A stretch of 64,000 nt of DNA from Elusimicrobiota bacterium. GTDB taxonomy: Bacteria > Elusimicrobiota > Elusimicrobia > UBA1565 > UBA9628. The notes below the pieces were generated by a model. The model did not search any database and had not been told where the DNA came from. It saw only the letters and a program-made list of their open reading frames with translations. Where the stretch lies: NCBI GenBank assembly GCA_016212795.1, contig JACRDT010000005.1:248001-312000 (forward strand). Direction: 5' to 3'. A program made the position numbers and the translations under genes. How positions within the stretch are numbered: position 1 is the first letter of the stretch; each line of letters begins with the position of its first letter. Of the stretch, positions 18,262 through 26,215 are shown in pieces.

Positions 18262-19623
18262 TCAGGCGGCGGCCGCGGCCAGCCCCGGGGGCGGGCAGCA
18301 CGCCGCCTTGAGGAGCCAGGGCTTCTCGGCGCACTCCTTGGCGAAGGCCAGGTCGCGCAGAGTGTTGCGGAAGGCCGGGTTCTGGAACCTGTAGGTGAAG
18401 CGCGTGTGCAGGTCGTACCTGCCTTCGCAGAGCGCGACCGTGTCCTCGATGAACACCCGCTCCTCGTCGGTCGGGATGACGAAGACCTTGACCTTGGAGT
18501 CCGCGGCCGAGATCTCGCTCTCGGCGTTCCTGGTCTTGGCGAGCTTGTTGCGCTCGCCGTCGAGCTTGATCCCCATGCACTCGAGGCCCTCGAGGGCCTT
18601 GGCGCGGATGGCGTCGCTCATCTCGCCGACGCCCGCGGTGAAGACCACGGCGTCCACGCCGCCGACCGCGGCCGCGTAGGCGCCGATGTACTTCCTCACG
18701 CGGTAGGATTCGACCTCCATGGCCAGCGCCGCCCGCTGGTCGCCCTTGCCCGCCGCCTCCGATATGTCGCGCCGGTCGGTCATCTTGCCCGTGATGCCCA
18801 GGACGCCCGACTTCTTGTTGAGGATGCTGTCGATGTCCTTCGGGGAGAGGTTCTCCTTGCCCATGATGTAGAAGTCGATGGCGGCGTCATGGTCGCCGGC
18901 CCTGGTGCCCATGACCAGGCCCTCGAGCGGGGTCAGCCCCATGCTGGTGTCGAAGGAGCACCCGGCCTTCACGGCGTTGATCGACGCCCCGTTGCCGATG
19001 TGCGCGATGACCAGGTTGCATTGGAAGGGGTCCTTCTTGAGCAGGACCGCGGCGCGCTTGGCGTTATAGAGGAACGACGTCCCGTGGAACCCGTACCGCC
19101 GGACCCCGTACTTCTCGTACCAGGAGTACGGCAGGGCGTACATGTAGGACGACCTGGGCATGGTCTGGTGCCAGGCCGTGTCCAGGATGGCCATGTGCGG
19201 GATCTTCGGCATGACCGCCTTGGCGGCCTCGATGCCCAGGATGTTCGGCGGGTTGTGGAGCGGGGCGAGGTCGGAGAGCTTGCGGAAGGCGCTCATGACC
19301 TCGCCGGTGATGAGCACGGACTGGGTGAACTTCTCCCCCCCGTGCACCACCCTATGCCCCACGGCCGTGATCTGGCTGGTGTCCGAGACGACCCCGTGGT
19401 CCTTGTGGACCAGGGTGTCCATGATCAGCTTGATGGCGACCTTGTGGTCCGGGCATTCCTGGGCGATCTTGACGTCGTCGCGCCCCGGGACCTGGTGGAG
19501 GATGAACGAGCCGCCCACCGTGACCCGCTCCACGACCCCCGTGGCCCGGGTCTCCTTCTTGTCCCAATCGTACAGACGGTACTTCAGCGATGAACTGCCG
19601 CAATTGAGACAGATGACTTGCAT
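18262..19623 (-). CDS. ackA: Acetate kinase
   Basis: LNCGSSSLKYRL, GHRVVHGGEKF, RRYGFHGTS, NLVIAHIGNGASI, FTAGVGE. Confidence 0.95.
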   Translation of the reverse strand: MQVICLNCGSSSLKYRLYDWDKKETRATGVVERVTVGGSFILHQVPGRDDVKIAQECPDHKVAIKLIMDTLVHKDHGVVSDTSQITAVGHRVVHGGEKFTQSVLITGEVMSAFRKLSDLAPLHNPPNILGIEAAKAVMPKIPHMAILDTAWHQTMPRSSYMYALPYSWYEKYGVRRYGFHGTSFLYNAKRAAVLLKKDPFQCNLVIAHIGNGASINAVKAGCSFDTSMGLTPLEGLVMGTRAGDHDAAIDFYIMGKENLSPKDIDSILNKKSGVLGITGKMTDRRDISEAAGKGDQRAALAMEVESYRVRKYIGAYAAAVGGVDAVVFTAGVGEMSDAIRAKALEGLECMGIKLDGERNKLAKTRNAESEISAADSKVKVFVIPTDEERVFIEDTVALCEGRYDLHTRFTYRFQNPAFRNTLRDLAFAKECAEKPWLLKAACCPPPGLAAAAA

Positions 19624-19628
19624 GTAAT

Positions 19629-19684
19629 TACTCGCCCCCCCCGCGGGGGGGCGAGTAGCGGGGGGGCCGAAGCTGTCTCATCAG
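19629..19684. repeat. REP-like GC-rich palindromic repeat
   Basis: CTCGCCCCCCCCGCGGGGGGGCGAGTAGCGGGGGGGCCGA..CTCATCAG. Confidence 0.85.
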
Positions 19685-19737
19685 TATGCCTATTTCGCAA
19701 CGTTCGTGCCACAGCGAGAACCGGGGGGTGAAACGCA

Positions 19738-20418
19738 TCATCGGAACAGCCCGTCGATGGCCAGGCACGCCCCCGACGGGATGGCCGGACCGTGGCCGCA
19801 GCAGAGCGTCTCGACGCCGAGCTGGGCCAGCCTCTTGGCGCTCTGCCTGCCGAGCGCGGGGTCCTGGGTGAAAGCGGCCGGCGGCAGCCTCAGCTTCCCG
19901 CCCCGGTTGGACAGGGCGTCCCCGCACAGGAGCACCCTCTGAGTAGGCTGGAAGAGGCTGATCGAGCCCGGGGTATGACCCGGGGTGTCGAGGACCTGCC
20001 AGTTGGGCAGCAGCCGCAAGTGGTCCCCCCCCTTGGCCGGAAGGACGGTCTCCAAGGGAGCGCTCGCGAACCACCATCGCTGCGCCAGGCGCGACGCCCT
20101 GTCCGCCAGGCCCCTGGGACGAGGCCTGGCCTTCCCCTTGATGAACGGGATGTCGTCCGGGTGAGCCAGCACCTTGACGCGGCGGCGCCGCATCAGCCCG
20201 GCGGCCCCCCCGGCATGGTCGAAGTGCCAATGGGTGAGCACGATCTGCTCGAGCTCATGCAAGCCGAAGCCGCTGCTCTCGATCTCGCGCGTCACGGCGT
20301 CGACGCAGCGCGCGTGCCCGGTGTCGACCAGGGTGAACCCACGGACGCCCTCGATGATGTAGGCGTTGACGAACCCGGTGGACTCGAGGGCGTAGAGTCC
20401 CTTGGCGACGCGCCGCAC
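19738..20418 (-). CDS. MBL-fold metallo-hydrolase
   Basis: LTHWHFDHAGG, DTPGHTPGSISLF, LLCGDAL. Confidence 0.9.
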   Translation of the reverse strand: MRRVAKGLYALESTGFVNAYIIEGVRGFTLVDTGHARCVDAVTREIESSGFGLHELEQIVLTHWHFDHAGGAAGLMRRRRVKVLAHPDDIPFIKGKARPRPRGLADRASRLAQRWWFASAPLETVLPAKGGDHLRLLPNWQVLDTPGHTPGSISLFQPTQRVLLCGDALSNRGGKLRLPPAAFTQDPALGRQSAKRLAQLGVETLCCGHGPAIPSGACLAIDGLFR

Positions 20419-20423
20419 CGAAA

Positions 20424-20514
20424 CTACTCGCCCCCCCCGCGGGGGGGCGAGTAGCGGGGGGGCAGACGCCGTTTCATTAGGATCCCCCGCGGGGGGGCGA
20501 GTAGCGGGGGGGCA
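20424..20514. repeat. REP-like palindromic repeat, two units
   Basis: CTCGCCC..GGGCGAGTAGCGGGGGGGCAGACGCCGTTTCATTAG followed by a partial second unit. Confidence 0.85.
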
Positions 20515-21259
20515 AAGGTCCGTCCACGGCCGCTTCCCGGATCAAGGCCGGCGGGTACCCGATGTCGAGGACCTCGAGCGTCCCGACGTATTGCTTGGCG
20601 TGCCCCGCCAGGAGCCCCCGCTTGGCCAGGCCGAGGGTCAGGGTCGCGGCCGCGGTCACGTACACCCCGCTGTGGTACCCCGTGTCCGGCTGGATGCCCG
20701 AGGGGACGTCCACGGCCAGCACGGGCTTCTTGGACTTGGTGAGGGCCTGGATCATGGCCCGGATGGTCCCGGCGGGCTTGCCGCTGGCGCCGGTCCCCAG
20801 GAGGGCGTCGAGCGCGACATGGGCCTCCTTGAGCGCGCCGGCGAGGGCCTCGGTCGTCTCGCCGACGGGGGAGACGCTCACCCCCGCGTCCAGGGCGCGC
20901 TTCATGTTGACCCGGACCAGCTCCGGGTAGGAGCCCTCGGTCTTGCCCTCCTTGCGGGGAGGGCAGATGAAGGCGAGGACCTTCGCCCCTTCCTTCTTAA
21001 GGAAGCGCGCCGCGACGAGGCCGTCCCCGCCGTTGGCCCCGCGGCCGCAGCAGACGACCACGCAGGCCCCCCCCGGCTCCACGGCCAGACGCTCCTTCAG
21101 GAACCCGAGCGTGCGCTGCGCCACGGCCTGGCCCGCGTTCTCCATCAGGTCGAGCTCCTTGATCCCGAACTTCGCGGAGGCGGCCTGGTCGATGAGGCGC
21201 ATGACCTTGGCCGTGACCACCGGCAACCCGTGGAAGACGCTGGGAATCTCCGTTTTCAT
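20477..21259 (-). CDS. nnrE: NAD(P)H-hydrate epimerase (YjeF N-domain)
   Basis: MRLIDQAA..MENAGQAVA, CGRGANGGDGLVAAR, LDALLGTG, VDVPSGI; C-terminus encoded by the adjacent repeat. Confidence 0.88.
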   Translation of the reverse strand: MKTEIPSVFHGLPVVTAKVMRLIDQAASAKFGIKELDLMENAGQAVAQRTLGFLKERLAVEPGGACVVVCCGRGANGGDGLVAARFLKKEGAKVLAFICPPRKEGKTEGSYPELVRVNMKRALDAGVSVSPVGETTEALAGALKEAHVALDALLGTGASGKPAGTIRAMIQALTKSKKPVLAVDVPSGIQPDTGYHSGVYVTAAATLTLGLAKRGLLAGHAKQYVGTLEVLDIGYPPALIREAAVDGPLPPRYSPPRGGS

Positions 21260-21269
21260 GGCGGAGGCT

Positions 21270-21854
21270 TCACTTCATCATCTGGATGAACTGGTTGAAC
21301 GTCCCGACCACCGCGATGGCGAAGAGCAGGAGCCCCGCGAAGACCGCGGCGATGTACGGGGCGAAGAGCGTGCCCCAGGCCCGCGCCGCGCTCACCTGGT
21401 AGTTGTCCTGGATGCTGCGGGCCTTGTACCCCAGGGAGAAGAGGCCCACCGCCAGGAAGCCGACCGTCCAGATCCAGGGGCTCTTGGGCGCGGCCAGCCG
21501 GAGCACCAGCGCCACCGGGACCGCCGCGGACCACACGAGGCTGGTCAGCCCCATGAGCACGAAGAGCGACGCGGCGCTGCCCTGGATCCCCTCGAACTCC
21601 ATGACGAGGTGGAGCACGGCCGTGAACAGGAAGCCCAAGGCCAGCTGCCAGACGACCATCAGCCCCAACGACACCCAGCTGAAGGAGAAGGGCGAGAGCT
21701 TGCCGCTCACGGCCTGGGCCAAGAAGACGCTCAACGCGGCCATGGCGAAGCAGAGGATCCCGAAACCCACCGGCTTGAAGTGCCTGACGTGGTCGGCGGC
21801 CCGGGTGTGGTCCTCGAAGAAGTCGAAGACGAGCTCGATGGCGCTCATGGTCAA
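21270..21854 (-). CDS. YIP1 family membrane protein
   Basis: ~5 TM helices, YIP1-like architecture. Confidence 0.6.
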   Translation of the reverse strand: MTMSAIELVFDFFEDHTRAADHVRHFKPVGFGILCFAMAALSVFLAQAVSGKLSPFSFSWVSLGLMVVWQLALGFLFTAVLHLVMEFEGIQGSAASLFVLMGLTSLVWSAAVPVALVLRLAAPKSPWIWTVGFLAVGLFSLGYKARSIQDNYQVSAARAWGTLFAPYIAAVFAGLLLFAIAVVGTFNQFIQMMK

Positions 21855-22939
21855 CGGCCGGTCCAGCGGTACTCCATGCCCCTGGACTCAGCGCCCAGGC
21901 GCAGCCCCAGCTCGTCGAGCAAGGCCGACGGGCTCCCGATGGACAGGCGCGACTCGAAGAGCTCCATGAACATCTTCGACGGGTCGATCTCCCGCCGGAC
22001 CTTGGGCTTGCCGACGATGCCGCCGAGCTTGGCCGCCAGGTCGATGGCGTCCTGGGAATCCCCGATCACGTCCACCAGCCCGGACTCGAGGGCCTGCATC
22101 CCGGTGAAGATCCTCCCGTCGGCCAGGGGCTTGATCTTGTCGACCGGCATGTTCCTGCCCGTGCTGATCGCGGTGAGGAACTGGCCGTAGGCGTCGTCGA
22201 TGAGGGCCTGGAGGATGTCGCGCTCCTCCTTGGTCATGGCCCTCGACCAGGACCCGATGTCCTTATGCCTGCCCGACTTGATGGGGTCGGTCTTGTAGCC
22301 CACCTTGCCGAAGAGCCCCTCGAGGTTGCTCACGGAGAAGATGACCCCGATCGAGCCGGTCAGGGTCCCCGGGTGGGCGACGATCTTGTCGCAGGCGGCG
22401 GCGATGTAGTAGCCGCCGGAGGCCGCCACGTCCCCGAAGAGCGCGATGATCGGGATCTTGGTCTCCTTGCGGATGCGCCGGATCTGGGTGTAGAGCTCCT
22501 GGACCGCGCCGACGCTGCCGCCAGGCGAGTTGATGTCCAGGATGATGGCCTTGACCCCCTTGGTCTCCGCCATCATCCTCAGGCGCCTGGCCCACTGGTA
22601 GGAGGCCTTGTCCCAGAGCCGGGTGCCCTCGTTGTAGATGGCGCCGTGGATGGAGATCCACCCCACGGTGTCCTTTGGCGTCATCGAGAGCAGCCCCGAC
22701 TCCGACCCGTCGGAGTCCTTGCCCCCCTTGCCGCCCGCCGGCGCCCTGAAAACGACGACGGCCGCGGCGACGAGCGACAGCAGGTAGAGCCCCATCACGG
22801 CGAACATGAGCCGCCGCTTGACGCGCCGCGAGCCGGCGAGATGATGATCGGCGCTCGTCAGCGGCGCGAACGAAGGCTGTTCTCCGCCCGCCGGCGACGG
22901 CGGCTGCGCGGGGACGTGATCCGACGGTTGGTCTGTCAT
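21851..22939 (-). CDS. sppA: Signal peptide peptidase SppA-like S49 protease
   Basis: VKAIILDINSPGGSVGAVQELYTQIR, GDVAASGGYYIAAACDKIVAHPGTLTGSIGVI. Confidence 0.92.
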   Translation of the reverse strand: MTDQPSDHVPAQPPSPAGGEQPSFAPLTSADHHLAGSRRVKRRLMFAVMGLYLLSLVAAAVVVFRAPAGGKGGKDSDGSESGLLSMTPKDTVGWISIHGAIYNEGTRLWDKASYQWARRLRMMAETKGVKAIILDINSPGGSVGAVQELYTQIRRIRKETKIPIIALFGDVAASGGYYIAAACDKIVAHPGTLTGSIGVIFSVSNLEGLFGKVGYKTDPIKSGRHKDIGSWSRAMTKEERDILQALIDDAYGQFLTAISTGRNMPVDKIKPLADGRIFTGMQALESGLVDVIGDSQDAIDLAAKLGGIVGKPKVRREIDPSKMFMELFESRLSIGSPSALLDELGLRLGAESRGMEYRWTGR

Positions 22940-22959
22940 ATGTGGATACTCACCTCTCA

Positions 22960-23050
22960 ATGAAACGGCATCGGCCCCCCGCTACACGATCCTCCGCTGC
23001 TACTCGCCCCTCCCCTACTCGATCCTCCCCTGCGGGGGAGGGTCGAGTGA
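22960..23050. repeat. REP-like palindromic repeat cluster, inverse orientation
   Basis: ATGAAACGGCATCGGCCCCCCGCTAC..CTACTCGCCCC..CTGCGGGGGAGGGTCGAGTGA. Confidence 0.8.
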
Positions 23051-24313
23051 TTGCACCACCCTGTTGCGCCCGAGGCTCTTGGCCCGATAGAGCGCCTGAT
23101 CCGCCTGGGCGACGAGCTCCTCTGGCGTGGCCGCATCCCTCGGGAAATGCGCCAACCCGATCGACACGGTCACCCGGATCGTCTCCAGCGCGATCGGGAA
23201 CAGCTCCGACTCGATGGCGTTGCGCACGGCCTCGGCCTTGCGCAGCGCCCCGTCGAACTGCGCGCGGGGCATGACGACGGCGAACTCCTCCCCGCCGTAC
23301 CGGGCGACGAAGTCGGTCTCGTAGAAGGAATGGTTCAGGATCTCGCCGAGACGCCGCAAGACCTGGTCCCCGAAGGGATGCCCGTACCGGTCATTTAAGC
23401 TCTTGAAATGGTCGATGTCAAGGAGGATGAGCCCGAACGAGGTCCTGAAGGTCTTCGCTCGCACGACCTCCTCGCGCAGCCGCTCGTCGAAGCTCCCCCG
23501 CCGGTGGACGCCCGTCAGGCCGTCGATCTGGGAGAGGCGCTCCACCTCCTGGAAGAGCTTCACCCGGCGGAAGGCGAAGCTCACCTCCGAGGCGAAGCTC
23601 GTCGCCTTGGGGAGCAGGGCCAGGGCGTCGGCGTCCTCCTTCACCCGGACGTAGAAGATCCCCAGGGACTCCGATTGGTCCGCCACCGGGACGCAGACCG
23701 CGCGCTCGGGCTTGTCGAGCAAGTGCGCCTGCCAGGGGCTCAAGCCCCTCTCCTGGAGGCAGCGCTCCAGGGTCACCCAGGACCCCCCGGGGGAGCCCGC
23801 GAGGTTGCGGGCGGTGAGGGGCAGCATGTCGCCCTCGCCGCGCATGCCCGAGACGTAGAGGGCGTAGTCCTTGACCCCCAGGTACTGGTCGACGGCGGTC
23901 TCCAGCCTCGGCTTGATCTCCTCCCAGGACATCGCCACGGAGAGGCCCTTCACCATGGCGTAGAGCGCGGAAGACTCCTTGTGGCTGCGCTGGGTCTCGG
24001 AACTCTGGGCCCTGGCCTCGGCCAGGGCCTTGGCGACGGCCTCCCGGCGCGCCTTGAGCTGAGTCACCTTCCCCAGGAGGTGGCCCTGCTCCCCGACCTC
24101 CCGCCGGGAGAGGAAGCCCGCGTAGAGGCACCCGCCCAGGCTCCAGCCGCCCGCGACCAGCAGCATGAACCGCTCCACGTCGTCCGGAGACCGGTACGCC
24201 GCGGCTCCCACGAACGCCGCGGCCGCCACGACGGCAGCGCCCCAGGGACGCCTCGGGTAGGCGGCCAGGACCGCGGCCGCGGGGGCCAGGGCCAGGAGGG
24301 CCAGCTCGATCAT
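23015..24313 (-). CDS. Diguanylate cyclase (GGDEF) with N-terminal membrane region
   Basis: ARYGGEEFAVVMP; start MIELALLALAPAAAV at 24313. Confidence 0.88.
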   Translation of the reverse strand: MIELALLALAPAAAVLAAYPRRPWGAAVVAAAAFVGAAAYRSPDDVERFMLLVAGGWSLGGCLYAGFLSRREVGEQGHLLGKVTQLKARREAVAKALAEARAQSSETQRSHKESSALYAMVKGLSVAMSWEEIKPRLETAVDQYLGVKDYALYVSGMRGEGDMLPLTARNLAGSPGGSWVTLERCLQERGLSPWQAHLLDKPERAVCVPVADQSESLGIFYVRVKEDADALALLPKATSFASEVSFAFRRVKLFQEVERLSQIDGLTGVHRRGSFDERLREEVVRAKTFRTSFGLILLDIDHFKSLNDRYGHPFGDQVLRRLGEILNHSFYETDFVARYGGEEFAVVMPRAQFDGALRKAEAVRNAIESELFPIALETIRVTVSIGLAHFPRDAATPEELVAQADQALYRAKSLGRNRVVQSLDPPPQGRIE

Positions 24314-25629
24314 GCCCCGACCACCCTGTTGCGCCCCTTGCCCTTGGCCCGGTAGAGCCGCTCGTCGGCCACCCGGACGATCTGGCTGGGAGTCGTGGCG
24401 TCGGCCGGGAAGCACGACACGCCGAAGCTCATGGTCGCGGTCGTCTTCTCGCCCTGGAAGACGAACGGCTCGGCCGCGACGCGCTCGCGGATGCGCTCGG
24501 CCAGGGCCGCCGCCTCCGGCAGGGACACGCTGGGCAGGATGAGGCAGAACTCCTCCCCGCCGTAGCGGGCCGGGAAGTCCACGGGCCGGCAGAAAGCGGT
24601 CAGGATCGACGCCACCGAGCGCAGGAGGTGGTCCCCGGCCTGGTGCCCGTAGCGGTCGTTGTAGCCCTTGAAGTGGTCGACGTCGCCGAGGATGACCGAG
24701 ACCGGCGTCTGGCCGCGGCCCGCGCGCAGGAGCTCCTCGCCCAGGCGCGACTGGAAGGCCCGGTGGCTGAAGAGCTGGGTCAAGGCGTCGTGGGTGGCCT
24801 GCTCCCGGACGCTCTCGTAGATGCGGATGTTCTCGAGGCTCAGGCTCGCCATGGTGGTGATGAGGTCGAGCGCCTGGGCCTCCTCCGGGCCAAACGCCGC
24901 CGGCGTGTCGGACTCGACCTTGACGAACCCGGAGGGCTGGCGCATGACCTTGATGGGCGCCGCGATGCCCGAGCGGAAGCCCGCCTGGGGCCCGGAGGTC
25001 AGCCGCGGGTCCGTGGCCGCGTCCTTGACGAGCACGACCGTCCCGTTCTTGAAGGCCAGGTCGAGCAGCGGGTCGCCGGAGGCCCAGGCCTGGATGCGCA
25101 CCCGCGTCCCGGGAAAGCGCGAGTTGAGCACCCCCGAGAGGCGCAGGTGGACCTCCCGGGCGTCGAGCGTGCTCCCGAGGCTCCGGGCGCTCTCGATGAG
25201 GATGCGCCGGAGGTTGATCTGGATGGCCGCGGCCGAATGGTAGGCGCGCAGGCGCCCCGACTCCTGCTCGTCGTCGCGGATGGCCGCGGCCACCGACGCC
25301 AGCTCGAGGCGCGCCTCCTTCAGGGCGTCGCTGCCGCTCCTGTGGTGCAGGCCGAGAGCCCAGGCCAGCAGCCACATCCCGGCGACCTCCAGGCCGTAGA
25401 CCGGCCGCAGGGGCGCCGCGGCCGCGGCGAGCACCATGCCCGCGATGCTCACCATGAAGAGGAAGATGACGTGCGACTCGGTCTCCCGGCGGTAGTCGGA
25501 CCAGAGGAAGATCAGCCCGTAGAGAGGGAAGAAGGCGGGCCCCAGGGCCGGGGCGACGATGAACAGGACCGACAGGGGCGCGAAGACGAGCGTCGAGCCG
25601 AGGAGGGTGAGGAAGCGGTAATCGAACAT
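24310..25629 (-). CDS. Diguanylate cyclase (TM-GAF-like-GGDEF)
   Basis: ARYGGEEFCLILP; overlaps the downstream GGDEF gene by 4 nt. Confidence 0.88.
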   Translation of the reverse strand: MFDYRFLTLLGSTLVFAPLSVLFIVAPALGPAFFPLYGLIFLWSDYRRETESHVIFLFMVSIAGMVLAAAAAPLRPVYGLEVAGMWLLAWALGLHHRSGSDALKEARLELASVAAAIRDDEQESGRLRAYHSAAAIQINLRRILIESARSLGSTLDAREVHLRLSGVLNSRFPGTRVRIQAWASGDPLLDLAFKNGTVVLVKDAATDPRLTSGPQAGFRSGIAAPIKVMRQPSGFVKVESDTPAAFGPEEAQALDLITTMASLSLENIRIYESVREQATHDALTQLFSHRAFQSRLGEELLRAGRGQTPVSVILGDVDHFKGYNDRYGHQAGDHLLRSVASILTAFCRPVDFPARYGGEEFCLILPSVSLPEAAALAERIRERVAAEPFVFQGEKTTATMSFGVSCFPADATTPSQIVRVADERLYRAKGKGRNRVVGA

Positions 25630-25633
25630 CAGT

Positions 25634-25758
25634 TCACTCGCCTCCCCCGCGGGGAGGCGAGTAGTTGTGGGGGCAAAATCGTTTCATCAGGTTCCTCCTT
25701 AATAAAACGACATCAACCCCCCCGCTACTCGCCCCCCCGCGGGGGGGGGGCGAGTGAC
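25634..25758. repeat. REP-like repeat, two palindromes in inverted arrangement
   Basis: TCACTCGCCTCCCCCGCGGGGAGGCGAGTAG..TTTCATCAG..AATAAAACGACATC..CGCTACTCGCC..GGCGAGTGA. Confidence 0.85.
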
Positions 25759-25775
25759 TTCTCACGCGGAAAGCT

Positions 25776-26129
25776 TGGAGGTGTCGAGAATCGCACTCGA
25801 GTCCAACCGTTCCCCGCCACGGCCGCTACAGGCTTAGTCCGCCCGGCACGGCCCGGGAAAACCGGCGGACGGGTGCTCCCGGGGTGTCCCGTTTTTCATC
25901 TCGAGGCCGGCCTCGACGGAACGAGCGATGCATGCCTCCAGCCTGCTCATGACGCCGGCGCTCCCCCAGCAGGTGTCGGGGACCGGCGTGAGCTCACTGC
26001 TTGTTAGGCAGTCGCCCAGGCCAACGGTGAGTTGGCTTTTGTTTGTTTGGTCTGATTTTATCCTGGCTCTGACCAACCAGGGCCTGCTGCCGGTGACCTA
26101 AGAACAGCTGTCGAACCTAGTTCACCCCC
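25776..26129 (-). ncRNA. ssrA: Transfer-messenger RNA (tmRNA)
   Basis: 5' GGGGGTGAACTAGGTTCGAC.. and 3' ..CTCGAGTGCGATTCTCGACACCTCCA form the acceptor and T arm; tag ORF with TAA in the loop of hairpin ACTGC-CTAACAA-GCAGT. Confidence 0.88.
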
Positions 26130-26215
26130 GTATACCGCCCTGAACCCTCTTGGGTTCAGGGAGGAAAGCCGTTTGATCAGCTTTCCTCTATATTACATTG
26201 TATCAAAAATCGCAA

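Noticed and set aside
19629-20514. Repeated GC palindromes as a CRISPR array
   Set aside because: Irregular spacing, no unique uniform spacers, no cas genes; copies dispersed through the window fit REP-like elements
23015-25375. 786-aa ORF for the downstream GGDEF protein
   Set aside because: N-terminal half is an alternate frame of the upstream GGDEF gene; the real start is near 24313
26134-26190. Two hairpins (CCCTGAACCC-TCTT-GGGTTCAGGG and GAGGAAAGC..GCTTTCCTC) as part of an undescribed ncRNA
   Set aside because: They lie between kinase 1 and the tmRNA 5' end and are more simply terminator or leader-processing structures
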